Source: BS750m-G4 sp964472195 (GTDB lineage Bacteria > Bacteroidota > Ignavibacteria > Tepidaquicellales > Tepidaquicellaceae). Taken from it: a stretch of 64,000 bases of DNA. The first letter of the stretch is position 1; every line of letters starts with the position of its first letter. The translations under genes were made by a program, and so were the position numbers. This document shows positions 1 through 9,331 of the stretch, in pieces. Below the pieces are notes generated by a model that saw nothing but the letters and a program-made list of their open reading frames with translations, did no database searches and had not been told where the DNA came from. The DNA lies in NCBI GenBank assembly GCA_964472195.1, contig CAYYJH010000001.1, positions 10,702 to 74,701 on the forward strand. Direction: 5' to 3'.

Positions 1-1
1 C

Positions 2-472
2 CATGTTCAATCGGTTGTCCCGGGATATAAATTTAATATGACTGATTTACAAGCAGCGGTAGGACTTGCTCAATTGAGACGGAAAGATGAATTTATTCAG
101 AAGCGTAATGAACTCATTGAACATTATAATTATTTATTTGATAATGTTAGTTTTATCGAAACCCCGGTACATAATACAGATTATGGTCAATGGGGAAATC
201 ATGTTTATGTAATAAAGCTGCTTGATGAATCTATTGACAGGGATCAATTTATGCAAAAGTTGAGAGAGTATAACATCGGTACAAATCTGCATTTTTATCC
301 CGTGCATAAAAATTTATATTACATGCATAAATATCCTGATGTTGTACTTCCGAATTCGGAATGGTTGATGAACAGGATATTAACTTTACCTTTATGTACT
401 AAATACTCCGAGCAAGATATAGAGTATGTTGTCGAAGCAGTAAAAGAAGTTTACAAAAAATTAGAAAATTAA
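2..472 (+). CDS. DegT/DnrJ/EryC1/StrS aminotransferase, C-terminal part (5' end outside window)
   Basis: This is the C-terminal part (about 156 residues) of a PLP-dependent sugar aminotransferase that transfers an amino group to a keto-sugar nucleotide. The open frame runs in from the window edge, so the PLP lysine and N-terminal half are missing. The family signature GYKFNMTDLQAAVGLAQL lies at the very start, and 'LHFYPVH' and the 'LPLCTKYSEQDI' segment near the end match the C-terminal domain of the family. The first internal ATG (38) sits inside the conserved signature and is not the real start. A complete paralogue is at 31888-32997. The exact sugar substrate cannot be told. Confidence 0.92.
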   Translation, partial: HVQSVVPGYKFNMTDLQAAVGLAQLRRKDEFIQKRNELIEHYNYLFDNVSFIETPVHNTDYGQWGNHVYVIKLLDESIDRDQFMQKLREYNIGTNLHFYPVHKNLYYMHKYPDVVLPNSEWLMNRILTLPLCTKYSEQDIEYVVEAVKEVYKKLEN

Positions 473-553
473 TTTGAAACAATAAAACAATTTGTATTCA
501 TTTTATTTAGAATGAAGTGTTAGATAATTTTTTAAGAAAAAAATATAGGTAAA

Positions 554-1291
554 ATGTTTTTCTCTAAGTTTAGAACCGATATTAATTCTTCACCTTACAA
601 CACATTAAGAAAAATTATAAATGGAGAAGAAGCTATTACATTTGTCGATGTAGGTGCTAATACAGGTCAGTCTATTGATCTTGTAAGGAAGGATTTTAAA
701 AATGCTAAGATATATTCTTTTGAACCAACACCCGATTTAGTAAAACAGCTTGAAGACAAATATAAAAAAGATACTGGAGTCAAAATTTCTGAAAAAGCTC
801 TAGCTGATTTTGATGGTGAATCGAAGTTCTATGTTTCAACTTATTCACCAACAAATTCTATGTTAGTACCCGATATAGAATTGTATACTGAAATCCACAG
901 CGATAGAGCGGATGATTTGAAGAATCTTAAAGAAATAATTGTACCCGTGACAACTTTAAGTAATTGGTATAAAGCAAACAATTTTACTGAAAGAATAGAC
1001 GTTCTTAAGATTGATACTCAGGGAACAGAATTGCAAGTGCTTAAGGGAGCAGAAGAGCTTTTGACAGATAAAATAAAAATAATTATTCTTGAAGTTCAGT
1101 TTGTGAACTTTTACAAAGGGTCCCCTCCATATTATAAGATCTTTGAGTTTTTATATAATCACGAGTTCAACCTTTTAGATTTTTTCAATAACATGAGATT
1201 GAATGATCTCGAAATTATTGAAAGCGATCTCATTTTTTTAAAAAGAGATTATTTTGATCTAAAATATATTAGCGATATTAACAAGCGTTAG
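554..1291 (+). CDS. FkbM family methyltransferase
   Basis: Predicted S-adenosylmethionine-dependent O-methyltransferase of the FkbM family, here probably decorating a sugar of the surface polysaccharide. The AdoMet-binding motif VDVGANTGQ is at residues 31-39, an acidic 'FEP' at 56-58 and the family's LKIDTQGTE motif at 151-159. The length of 245 residues is normal for the family. It follows the aminotransferase by about 80 bases and precedes a second, unrelated methyltransferase. Acceptor unknown. A second FkbM protein is at 22499-23176. Confidence 0.88.
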   Translation: MFFSKFRTDINSSPYNTLRKIINGEEAITFVDVGANTGQSIDLVRKDFKNAKIYSFEPTPDLVKQLEDKYKKDTGVKISEKALADFDGESKFYVSTYSPTNSMLVPDIELYTEIHSDRADDLKNLKEIIVPVTTLSNWYKANNFTERIDVLKIDTQGTELQVLKGAEELLTDKIKIIILEVQFVNFYKGSPPYYKIFEFLYNHEFNLLDFFNNMRLNDLEIIESDLIFLKRDYFDLKYISDINKR

Positions 1292-1318
1292 TGCTTGTCA
1301 ATTTAAATTATTCTATTA

Positions 1319-2041
1319 TTGATTAAAGTGTTAAAGAGAAAAATTTTAAATATAATTCTAAAGCGTTCGAGGGATCCTAATCTTACTGAGTTTAATATAA
1401 AGAAATTTTTCAAAAATGATTCCGAGTTATTATCTTCCTGCTACTCAGAAAATAAAGCAAGGGCTTTGGTTTATGTTATAAAAGAAACAGTAAATGAGAT
1501 TGATGGTGATATAGCTGAGTGCGGAGTATACAGAGCAGGAGGGACGATAATCCTTGCTAAAGTACTAAAAAAATTTAATTCAGATAAAAGGATTTATGCA
1601 TTTGATTCATTTGAAGGTATGCCTGAAGCAACTGATGTAGACAAAATGAAAAATGGCGACGTGTTTTACAAAAAAGGAGTCCTTGCAGCTACAAGTCTTG
1701 ATTATGTTAACTCTAAAGCAAAATATTACAAAGTTGATAATTATATAAATTTTGTTAAGGGCTATTTCGAAAATACCCTGAGTATAACAATCAAACCGGA
1801 GCATAAATTCTGTGCGGTGGTTATTGATCCAGACCAGTACTTGGGAACAAAATACTGCTTAGAATTTTTTTACGATAAAGTTTTACCGGGAGGGCATATT
1901 ATTATTGATGATTATGATATAGAGGATAAGCAAAAAGCAGATACCCCGGGAGTAAAATTTGCTGCTGATGAGTTTTTAAGAAATAAAAAGGAAAAGTTAA
2001 TTCATCTAGCAGATTCAATGTATTATTTTAAGAAATTATAG
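1319..2041 (+). CDS. TylF/MycF-type O-methyltransferase
   Basis: Class I AdoMet methyltransferase of the TylF/macrocin O-methyltransferase family, which methylates sugar hydroxyls in a metal-dependent way. The AECGVYRAGG motif (66-75), the FDSFEGMP motif (95-102) and the IDPDQYLGTKYCLEFFYDKV segment (169-188), followed by GGHIIIDDYD (191-200), are the family hallmarks; D170, D172, D197 and D198 are the likely metal and catalytic acids. The frame opens with TTG; the next in-frame alternative is GTG at 1328. 240 residues is normal. It sits in a run of sugar-modification genes, so it probably methylates a polysaccharide sugar. Confidence 0.85.
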   Translation: MIKVLKRKILNIILKRSRDPNLTEFNIKKFFKNDSELLSSCYSENKARALVYVIKETVNEIDGDIAECGVYRAGGTIILAKVLKKFNSDKRIYAFDSFEGMPEATDVDKMKNGDVFYKKGVLAATSLDYVNSKAKYYKVDNYINFVKGYFENTLSITIKPEHKFCAVVIDPDQYLGTKYCLEFFYDKVLPGGHIIIDDYDIEDKQKADTPGVKFAADEFLRNKKEKLIHLADSMYYFKKL

Positions 2042-2061
2042 AAAGTTTACAATAAGTTGAT

Positions 2062-3012
2062 ATGAAAAATAAAATTTTAATAACAGGTGGTGCTGGCAAT
2101 ATTGGTTCATTCATTGTTGATCAATGCGTTGAACTTGGACATGATGTTGTAGTTGTTGATAATTTTTATAACGGTAAGTTCAGAAACATTGAAAAGCATT
2201 TGTCCTCGAAAAGAATCGAATTAGAGACTATTGATATAGGTAATTGGGAAATGGTAAAATATGTTTTCGATAAACACAAACCGGAATTTGTTTCTCACCA
2301 GGCGTCGCTGATGATAATGGATTCAAACAAGTTTCCCAGAAAATCAATCGAGACAAATATTGAGGGGACGTTTAATATAATACAAGCATGTTCTGATTAT
2401 GGTGTAAAAAAACTAACTTATGGTTCTTCGGCATCTGTGTATGGTAACCCACGGTTTGTCCCGGTTACCGAAGATCATCCGTTTGATAATCAGACACTTT
2501 ATGGTGCTACAAAAATTGCAAAAGAAGCACTAATGCATTCGTGGGCTTTTTCGCATAACGTGCCGTTTGTTGGTTTCCGTTATTTTAATATTTACAGTGA
2601 AAGACAGGGTTTGGGAGCATTTTATACACAGGTGTTTCAAAAATGGATTCATGCTATTCATGAAGACAGGGAAATCATTATGTACGGTGATGGGGAACAA
2701 ACAATGGATCTTGTTCATTCGTACGATGCCGCAAAGGCTAACGTACTTGCTATGTTCAATGATAATGTGAAGAATGAACATTTTAATGTTGGAACGGGTA
2801 AAGAAACAAGCTTGAAGGAGTTGCTCTCAATTATAGAAAATCTTATGTCTAAAAAAGCAAAAGTGAAACATGTAGAAAGTGATCCTCACCTTGTTAAAAG
2901 GAGATGTGCATCAATAGAAAAAATTGCGAATCAATTAGATTTCAAACCAACCGTAAATGTTAAGGAAGGAACAAAAAGATATATCGATAATCTATTGGAA
3001 GGCAAAATCTAA
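2062..3012 (+). CDS. NAD-dependent epimerase/dehydratase (extended SDR)
   Basis: Extended short-chain dehydrogenase acting on a nucleotide sugar, closest in general look to UDP-glucose 4-epimerase-like proteins. The NAD-binding glycine motif GGAGNIG is at residues 9-15 (N in place of the usual F), with a serine pair near 122-124 and the catalytic Y147-x3-K151. 316 residues is typical. Its stop overlaps the start of the GHMP kinase (TAATG), so the two are translationally coupled. Together with that kinase and the next nucleotidyltransferase it forms a heptose- or hexose-nucleotide cassette mirrored at 36061-38796. Specific reaction not resolved. Confidence 0.87.
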   Translation: MKNKILITGGAGNIGSFIVDQCVELGHDVVVVDNFYNGKFRNIEKHLSSKRIELETIDIGNWEMVKYVFDKHKPEFVSHQASLMIMDSNKFPRKSIETNIEGTFNIIQACSDYGVKKLTYGSSASVYGNPRFVPVTEDHPFDNQTLYGATKIAKEALMHSWAFSHNVPFVGFRYFNIYSERQGLGAFYTQVFQKWIHAIHEDREIIMYGDGEQTMDLVHSYDAAKANVLAMFNDNVKNEHFNVGTGKETSLKELLSIIENLMSKKAKVKHVESDPHLVKRRCASIEKIANQLDFKPTVNVKEGTKRYIDNLLEGKI

Positions 3013-4022
3013 TGTTGTTTAATAAAAAACATATTTATTTGAGATCACCCTTAAGGATTAGCTTTGTAGGTGGTGGAACTGATCTTGAATCATTTTATGA
3101 GAAGGGTGTTCCCGGACATGTAATATCATCAACAACGGACCTTTATGTTTATGTATCGATAAAAGATATGTTCGATTCAAACGTACGGGTTCATCATTCG
3201 GAGATTGAAACTGAACCGATTACAAGTCGTATTCGGCACATTTATTCAAAGACTGCTCTTGAACATTTTGGAATGTTCAAGGGTTCAGAGGTCGTGATCA
3301 CTTCGGATGTAATGACAACTGGTAGTGGTCTTGGTGCTTCATCTTCAATGATGAGTGCATTATTAAAAGGTTGTTCCGAAATGAGAGGTAAGAAGATCAA
3401 AGATAATTATAAACTCGCAGAACTCACTTTTAAATTAGAGCATGCTGCTGGTACAATCGGTGGCCGCCAGGATCAATATGCAGCAACTTTTGGAGGATTG
3501 AATTCTATCACTTTTTCCAAAGAAAAAATAAAAGTTACTCCCGTAAAAATTTCAAACACTAAACTTAAAGATTTTGAGGATAGGCTGTTTTTAATATTTA
3601 CAAACATAGCAAGAGCTTCGAAGGATATTCAAATGCAGTTACAGGACAACAGCAGGAATGACAATAAAAATTACTATTTCGAGAACCTATTAAATCTTTC
3701 GTATGAATTTCTTAAAACACTTCAATCAAAAAATTCTAAAATAGATGATATTGGCAAAATACTTCACGAAGCGTGGCTTTTGAAAAAGAGAACTAATAAA
3801 AGATCTACTAATCCATACATTGATCAACTTTATGATAGTTTGCGTAAGAAAGGAGTTACAGGCGGAAAAATTCTTGGTGCCGGTGGTGGAGGTTTCTTCC
3901 TAGCTTTTGCGAAGGATCCCGATGTTAAAAAGAAGATAAAGTATACACTTTATCCAAATTTTATAACTCTTGATGTTAAATTCAGTAAAAAAGGTACTGA
4001 GGTATTATGGAAGAATTTTTAG
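3012..4022 (+). CDS. GHMP kinase, D-glycero-D-manno-heptose 7-phosphate kinase-like
   Basis: Sugar kinase of the GHMP superfamily, most like HddA, which makes the 1,7-bisphosphate of D-glycero-alpha-D-manno-heptose on the way to GDP-heptose. GGGTDL (20-25), the ATP-binding GSGLGASSS (104-112) and the C-terminal ILGAGGGGFF motif are all present. 336 residues is normal. The gene overlaps its upstream epimerase by one base and its downstream nucleotidyltransferase by 16 bases, so the three are coupled. A paralogue lies at 37226-38215. HddA specificity is inferred from the family; fucose-type kinases share these motifs. Confidence 0.88.
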   Translation: MLFNKKHIYLRSPLRISFVGGGTDLESFYEKGVPGHVISSTTDLYVYVSIKDMFDSNVRVHHSEIETEPITSRIRHIYSKTALEHFGMFKGSEVVITSDVMTTGSGLGASSSMMSALLKGCSEMRGKKIKDNYKLAELTFKLEHAAGTIGGRQDQYAATFGGLNSITFSKEKIKVTPVKISNTKLKDFEDRLFLIFTNIARASKDIQMQLQDNSRNDNKNYYFENLLNLSYEFLKTLQSKNSKIDDIGKILHEAWLLKKRTNKRSTNPYIDQLYDSLRKKGVTGGKILGAGGGGFFLAFAKDPDVKKKIKYTLYPNFITLDVKFSKKGTEVLWKNF

Positions 4023-4678
4023 GCGTTTTGTTCTGCGGTGGCAGAGGAACAAGATTAGGTGAACTTACAAATTATATCTCGAAATCGTTTATACCAATTT
4101 ATGATAAACCGGTTTTCAAATTTGGATTGGAGCTTCTTGAAAGATCAAAGATTGTTGAAGAAATTGTATTATTAACTAATACAGTAAATAATGAAAGATT
4201 GAGTACATTAGGTTATAGAACAATCATACAGAATGATGATGTAGTTAATGATATGTTTTCGGGTTGGGAGTATATAAAAGATAAAACAAAAACAAAGAAG
4301 AATGGTGTTCTAATGCCAAGCGATAATATCTCAAATGTAAAAACGGACGGTCTTATAGATTATTTTTTAAAACAGAAAGCTGATATTGGTTTTTCACTTT
4401 TTACAATAGGTGATAAGGTTAAACTTTCCCAGATGGGTTGTTTCAATGTTGATGAGAGTAAGTATTATTATAAAAGCAAGTTTCTTAAAACTAACAAGGG
4501 TGTTATTGCACCATTCATAATCAGGAATAGTATTTTAGTTACGGACTTTGATCACGCTGTAGATTATGCAAAAGTTATATACAGAGAACACAATGGATAC
4601 TGGTTTGATATAGGAGATAAGGACAGTATTTTAGAAGCATCAAAATGGAGAGAACAGTGTGTAAAGGGTAAAAGATAA
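4007..4678 (+). CDS. Sugar-phosphate nucleotidyltransferase (RmlA/HddC-like)
   Basis: Predicted NTP:sugar-1-phosphate nucleotidyltransferase that activates the sugar made by the preceding kinase. The N-terminal FCGGRGTRLGELT (9-21) with K26 and 'PIYDKPVF' is the NTP_transferase signature; the C-terminal WFDIGDKDSILEAS motif is typical of RmlA-like enzymes. At 223 residues it is a short form without an extra C-terminal domain. It starts inside the 3' end of the GHMP kinase gene (16-base overlap). HddC (GDP-heptose forming) is the best functional guess from the neighbour, but the nucleotide used is not clear from the sequence. Confidence 0.85.
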   Translation: MEEFLGVLFCGGRGTRLGELTNYISKSFIPIYDKPVFKFGLELLERSKIVEEIVLLTNTVNNERLSTLGYRTIIQNDDVVNDMFSGWEYIKDKTKTKKNGVLMPSDNISNVKTDGLIDYFLKQKADIGFSLFTIGDKVKLSQMGCFNVDESKYYYKSKFLKTNKGVIAPFIIRNSILVTDFDHAVDYAKVIYREHNGYWFDIGDKDSILEASKWREQCVKGKR

Positions 4679-4731
4679 AACCTAAAATGAATTTGTTGAA
4701 TACTGGATTATAAAAAAAATCAAATTTTTTT

Positions 4732-6042
4732 TTGAGATATATAATCAATTTTTTTTCAAAGTTAGGTGTCGATACGATATCGAAGCTATTGAGTTTAATA
4801 GCTTTACCAATTATCACAAGAAGTTTAGGACCTGATGGGTATGGAAAATTTGTTTATTTAACTATAGTTCTTTCTTATTTCGGTTTTTTTGTTGACTTCG
4901 GTTATATTAATTACGGAACGAATGAAATATTTAAAAGGAAAAGCTCAAATGAGGTTGTTAATAGTATTGTAGCGTTGCGATTGATAACGGCTTTAATCTC
5001 TATAGTGTTAATATTCATTGCAGGATATTTTTTGTTTGATGAATCTTTTTATGTTTTACTTTTGATTTATTCTGCAAGTTTTTTCTTTCAGGCATTTTCG
5101 ATTAAGTATTATTTTCTTGCGCATCAAAGATTATATTATAATTCTTTATCTGAATTAGTTGGTCAGGTTATATTTGTAATTTCTATCTTCATAATATTTA
5201 TATATTCGGCAAGTGTTTTTACACTAGTTTTACTGACTTTATTGCAGACACTTATAAGTTCTTTAATGTTGATAATTCCGTATTATAAAAAGTATAAATT
5301 TAAATTTAATTTTAGTTTAAAAGAAAATCTTTTGATTTTTAAAAACTCTTCTAAGCTTGGTTTCGCAGCGAAGTTTGAAGGATTAACAGTATCGTTTATA
5401 CCGTTTCTTTTGGGAATACTTATATCGGAACAAGCTGTTGGAATTTTCGGGGTCCCTTTAAGGATATTTTTAGCATTGCTTGCTGTCGTTCAGGGTATAA
5501 GTATGACATTAATGCCGGATATTTTTAAAAATTTTAAATATGATATAAAATTTTATATGAATAGGATTGGATTGTTCTTTTATATTTTTTTTATTGCAGG
5601 TTTAATCCTTGCTTTTTTTATTTACTTCGGTTCTGAAATAATAGTATCATTGTTTTTCGGTAATGAGTTTAGCGAGTCTATAAGTATATTAAAAACATTT
5701 TCAATTACAATTATTTTATGGTCTGTATTAATGTTCTTAGGTCTTATTATCATAGCAATGAACAGATATACTCATTATTTATATTTAACAGCATGCTCAG
5801 CAATTCTTTCTGTTGTGTTTTCACTTGTGTTAATAAACTTGTTCGGATTAACCGGTGCTGGATTTGTTCTTCCGTTAACAGCTTTCGGCTCTATTGTTTT
5901 AGCATTTTATCTTTTATCGGGTTCTTTTAATAATTTAGATTATTCATTTTATAAAATGTTTTCATTAAGTAATGCAATTGCAGAATTAAAAAATTCTGTA
6001 TTACAAAAATCAATCAGTAAACATGAAAATGATAGAAATTAA
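4732..6042 (+). CDS. Wzx-like oligosaccharide flippase (first copy)
   Basis: Integral membrane protein of the polysaccharide-transporter (MATE-like) superfamily that would flip lipid-linked repeat units across the inner membrane. The protein is hydrophobic almost throughout with a dozen or so membrane segments; 'SLIALPIITRSLGPDGYGKF' near residue 20 and 'LGILISEQAVGIFGVPLRI' are typical of the family. 436 residues is normal. The frame opens with TTG; no better ATG is available before the conserved N-terminus. A second, dissimilar flippase is at 14929-16371, unusual within one locus. Confidence 0.88.
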   Translation: MRYIINFFSKLGVDTISKLLSLIALPIITRSLGPDGYGKFVYLTIVLSYFGFFVDFGYINYGTNEIFKRKSSNEVVNSIVALRLITALISIVLIFIAGYFLFDESFYVLLLIYSASFFFQAFSIKYYFLAHQRLYYNSLSELVGQVIFVISIFIIFIYSASVFTLVLLTLLQTLISSLMLIIPYYKKYKFKFNFSLKENLLIFKNSSKLGFAAKFEGLTVSFIPFLLGILISEQAVGIFGVPLRIFLALLAVVQGISMTLMPDIFKNFKYDIKFYMNRIGLFFYIFFIAGLILAFFIYFGSEIIVSLFFGNEFSESISILKTFSITIILWSVLMFLGLIIIAMNRYTHYLYLTACSAILSVVFSLVLINLFGLTGAGFVLPLTAFGSIVLAFYLLSGSFNNLDYSFYKMFSLSNAIAELKNSVLQKSISKHENDRN

Positions 6043-6047
6043 CAATT

Positions 6048-6932
6048 TTGCTTACAACGTTGAATAATAATAATTCGATATTGATTTTAGGCGCGAGTGG
6101 AATAACAGGGGCTGCGATAGCTAAAAGAATGAGATTAGATTACAATGTTTCAGGAACATACTTCGAGAATGATTATGATGTAGGAATAAAATTGTATAAA
6201 AATAATTTAAAGAGTAAAGAGGAATTAGAGAGTCTTTTTAATTTAATAAAACCAGATGTAGTTATAAATTGTGCAGGAGCAACTTCGATACCGGAATGTG
6301 AAAAAGAACCTGAACAAGCTTTCATGCTAAATGTTAGAGCTGTTGAGGATATTTGTATGCTCGTTGATGATTTTAAAGCTAAAGGGATTTTTTTGTCAAC
6401 TGATTCAATTTTTTCAGGAGTAAATAAAAAAAGAGATTACATTGAAGAAGATTTTGCGGAACCCAGAACAATTTATGGAAAAACAAAGTTAGAGGGTGAA
6501 GCTATGGTAAAAAAATATCTTAATGATTATTTAATTCTAAGAATATCACTTGTGTATGGAAAAAGCCCTTCCGGAATTAGGAGTGCAGATGAGAAAGTGA
6601 TAAATAGTTTTAAAAGGAATAATAATTATAAAGCATTCACGGATGAGTTCAGATGTCCAACATCAGTTGATGATATTGCAGAAGTAGTCGTTAGATTACT
6701 CGGAGGGAATCATCAAGGTACTTTTAATGTATGCGGTCCCGTGAAAGTCAGCAGGTATGAGTTCGCTTGCGGGGTTGCTAAAAAGAACGGCTTCTCCGAA
6801 GACAATGTAACTCCTATTCTGCTTGCTGAGAGCCCTGACAGGGATATTAGATCACCTGATCTGGGAATGAATTGTGAAAAGCTGAATAAAGCAATTAACT
6901 ATAAAATGAATTATCACTATAATATAAACTGA
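6048..6932 (+). CDS. SDR family NAD(P)-dependent oxidoreductase, RmlD-like
   Basis: Reductase of the RmlD (dTDP-4-dehydrorhamnose reductase) type, predicted to reduce a keto group of a nucleotide sugar. LILGASGITGAAIA near residues 13-26 is the nucleotide-binding loop, 'VVINCAGAT' and 'LSTDSIFSG' are RmlD landmarks, and 'YGKTKLEGE' carries the catalytic Y-x3-K. 294 residues is normal. The only usable start codons after the in-frame stop at 6033 are TTG (6048) or rarer codons, so the exact N-terminus is uncertain. It follows the flippase by five bases. Confidence 0.82.
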   Translation: MLTTLNNNNSILILGASGITGAAIAKRMRLDYNVSGTYFENDYDVGIKLYKNNLKSKEELESLFNLIKPDVVINCAGATSIPECEKEPEQAFMLNVRAVEDICMLVDDFKAKGIFLSTDSIFSGVNKKRDYIEEDFAEPRTIYGKTKLEGEAMVKKYLNDYLILRISLVYGKSPSGIRSADEKVINSFKRNNNYKAFTDEFRCPTSVDDIAEVVVRLLGGNHQGTFNVCGPVKVSRYEFACGVAKKNGFSEDNVTPILLAESPDRDIRSPDLGMNCEKLNKAINYKMNYHYNIN

Positions 6933-6988
6933 CGTGCTTTAAAGAAATTATTTTATAAAATTTTAGTATTAATTAAATATAACACTCA

Positions 6989-7519
6989 ATGTTAAAAGGA
7001 GAAAAAATAACTTTAAGACCACTGAATATCGAAGATGCAAAGCACACATTGGAATTAAGATATGATGTTGAAGCTAATAAATCTTTAATAGCTTATCCAT
7101 ATCCAGTGAATATCGAAAACGAAAGGGAATGGATAGAAAATCTCTACCCAAAAGGTGTTAGAGAAAATATTTATTTTGCGATTGAAGAAAATACAAGTAA
7201 TAAATTTGTTGGTTATTTAAGTTTGCAGAAAATAAATTATATAAATAGGAATGGTAATTTTGGTGTTATATTATTGAAGAAGTTTCGTGGAAAAGGTTAC
7301 TCAGTTGAAGCAATGAAGTTATTTTTTACTTATGTTTTTAACCAGATTAATTTGAGAAAGATAAAATTGGAAGTTCTAAAAGAGAACGAGAAAGCTATTA
7401 AGATTTATCAAGACCTTGGTTTTAACGAAGAGGGAATTTTAAAAGAGCATATTTATCAGGACGGAAAGTACAAAGACCTTTTATTAATGAGTCTTTTCTC
7501 AAAGGATTTTAATAAATAA
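6989..7519 (+). CDS. GNAT family N-acetyltransferase (RimJ/RimL type)
   Basis: Acetyl-CoA-dependent N-acetyltransferase of the GNAT fold. 'GEKITLRPLNIEDAK' at the start, the acetyl-CoA loop 'FRGKGYSVEAM' around residues 98-108 and 'NEKAIKIYQDLGFNEEG' near 133-149 are the classical motifs. 176 residues is standard. Between an RmlD-like reductase and a WbqC protein, it likely acetylates an amino sugar made in this locus, as PseH-type enzymes do, rather than a ribosomal protein. The substrate is inference from context. Confidence 0.85.
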   Translation: MLKGEKITLRPLNIEDAKHTLELRYDVEANKSLIAYPYPVNIENEREWIENLYPKGVRENIYFAIEENTSNKFVGYLSLQKINYINRNGNFGVILLKKFRGKGYSVEAMKLFFTYVFNQINLRKIKLEVLKENEKAIKIYQDLGFNEEGILKEHIYQDGKYKDLLLMSLFSKDFNK

Positions 7520-7533
7520 GTTAATTTGAGATT

Positions 7534-8223
7534 ATGAACGTAGTGATTATGCAGCCGTTTTATCTTTTTTTGAGAAAGCATTTTCATCAGGTGAAAAGGG
7601 CAGATTTGTATATATTCATGGACGATACTCAATTTGTGAAGAACTCTCATCACAATCGAAATCGAATAAAATCTCAAAACGGTCTGTTATGGTTGACGGT
7701 CCCAGTGTATCATAAAGGAAGATTCGGACAGAAGATAAAAGAAGTTGAAATTGACAACAACAAAAGTTGGAGACAAAAGCATTGGCAGAGTATTAAGATG
7801 TGTTATTCAAAAGCACCTTATTTTGCGGAATACAAAGATTTTTTTGAGTACGCATATCAAAAGAAATGGAATAATTTAGCTGAATTAAATATGTATTTAA
7901 TCAAGAACATTTCTGAGTTGCTCGGAATAAAAGACACTAAATTTCAGAAGTTATCTGAACTTAATATAAATAATGAAAATTCGACACAAAGACTGATTAA
8001 CATTTGTGAAAGTGTTGGAGCTGATAAATATATTATAGGTACACGAGCAAAAGACTACATGGAAGAATGGAGATGGGAAAATACTAAAGTAAAACTCGAA
8101 TATTTTGAACCGGAGTATCCTTCTTACCCCCAGCTATGGGGAGAGTTTCAGGAACATTGTGCAATAATTGATCTGTTGTTTAATTGCGGTGATAAATCCG
8201 GTGAATATATTTGGGGAATATGA
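7534..8223 (+). CDS. WbqC family protein
   Basis: Member of the WbqC-like family found in many O-antigen clusters. The family signature is seen as 'QPFYLFLRKHFHQVKRADLY' near residue 7, 'FMDDTQFVKNSHHNRNRIK' near 29-47 and 'WLTVPV' just after. 229 residues is normal. It follows a GNAT acetyltransferase by 14 bases, and WbqC proteins are often found with genes for acylated amino sugars. A transferase role on the sugar amino group is plausible but not shown by the sequence. Confidence 0.85.
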   Translation: MNVVIMQPFYLFLRKHFHQVKRADLYIFMDDTQFVKNSHHNRNRIKSQNGLLWLTVPVYHKGRFGQKIKEVEIDNNKSWRQKHWQSIKMCYSKAPYFAEYKDFFEYAYQKKWNNLAELNMYLIKNISELLGIKDTKFQKLSELNINNENSTQRLINICESVGADKYIIGTRAKDYMEEWRWENTKVKLEYFEPEYPSYPQLWGEFQEHCAIIDLLFNCGDKSGEYIWGI

Positions 8224-8268
8224 GATTATAAAAATTAAAGTTTAAATAAGAAACCAGGAGTACAAAAA

Positions 8269-9330
8269 GTGAAAAGAATTCTAATTACAGGTGGTACAGG
8301 TTCGTGGGGACACGAACTTACAAAGCATTTGCTTAAGGATAAACATAACGAGATAATAATATATACGAGAGGTGAGCAAAAGCAAGTGGAAATGAAAAGA
8401 GAGTTCTATGATTATAAAGACCGTATGTATTTTCTCATTGGAGACGTCAGAAACAACGACAGGTTATTGGAGGCTTCGCTAAATGTTGATACAATCTTTC
8501 ATTTAGCAGCATTGAAGCATGTTCCTGTTTGTGAAGAGAATCCCTGGGAAACCATTCTAACTAATATTACCGGAACGAACAATGTTATACAAGCTGCTAA
8601 AGCAAACAAAGTTGGTAAAGTTGTATTTGTTTCTACTGATAAAGCGGTCGACCCATTGAATGTTTATGGTACTTCGAAAAGTATGGCAGAAAAAATGATC
8701 GTTGCGGGGAATAGGAATTCACATCATACAAAATTTATTTGTATAAGAGCTGGTAATGTACTCGGTACAAATGGCAGTGTTGTTCCGCTTTTTAGAGAAC
8801 AGATTATTCATAAGAATGTTATTACAATTACACATCCTGATATGACGAGATTTTTTATAAGAGTCAGCGATGCGATAAAGTTCGTTCTCAAAGCAACCGA
8901 TGAAGCGGTGGGGGGTGAGATTTTTGTTGCAAAAATGCCCTCGACTCAAATAACCGACCTTGCAAAAGTTATGATAAAACATTTCGGGAATGAAAAGACA
9001 GGGACAAAAAATATAGGTATCCGACCTGGAGAAAAAGTACACGAGGTTTTAGTTTCAAGATACGAAGCAAGCAGAACAATTATTTCGAATAACTGGTATA
9101 TTGTGCTTCCTATGATTTTTATACCAGCTATCGAAAAGAAATATGACAGATCGAATTATGAGTTTATCGAAAAAGAATATTCATCGAAAGAGACAGAGAA
9201 GCTGTCACCCGAAGGTATTGAAAAACTTTTGCAGATAAGTGGATTCTTAGAGGATTTAGGTGAAAAAGAAATAACAACAGAACCCGAAGATCTATTAGAG
9301 CTTTTCAGAAAAGAAGGATGGCTTAGGTAA
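8269..9330 (+). CDS. UDP-N-acetylglucosamine 4,6-dehydratase-like (CapE/WbjB family)
   Basis: Nucleotide-sugar dehydratase of the polysaccharide biosynthesis (CapD/FlaA1/WbjB) SDR family. ITGGTGSWG is the cofactor loop at residues 5-13, 'FHLAALKHVPVCEENPWE' and 'NITGTNNV' are characteristic of CapE/WbjB/FlaA1, and 'VSTDKA' with 'YGTSK' supplies the active site (a Met-x3-Lys or Tyr-x3-Lys type site). The start is GTG, preceded by an AGGAG at a suitable distance. The following RmlD-like gene begins one base after its stop. In CapE/WbjB pathways the product feeds a reductase and a 2-epimerase to make UDP-L-FucNAc. Confidence 0.85.
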   Translation: MKRILITGGTGSWGHELTKHLLKDKHNEIIIYTRGEQKQVEMKREFYDYKDRMYFLIGDVRNNDRLLEASLNVDTIFHLAALKHVPVCEENPWETILTNITGTNNVIQAAKANKVGKVVFVSTDKAVDPLNVYGTSKSMAEKMIVAGNRNSHHTKFICIRAGNVLGTNGSVVPLFREQIIHKNVITITHPDMTRFFIRVSDAIKFVLKATDEAVGGEIFVAKMPSTQITDLAKVMIKHFGNEKTGTKNIGIRPGEKVHEVLVSRYEASRTIISNNWYIVLPMIFIPAIEKKYDRSNYEFIEKEYSSKETEKLSPEGIEKLLQISGFLEDLGEKEITTEPEDLLELFRKEGWLR

Positions 9331-9331
9331 G

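Noticed and set aside
8719..9042. 107-residue open frame on the - strand
   Set aside because: Antisense to the CapE-like dehydratase; no family signature or start signal.
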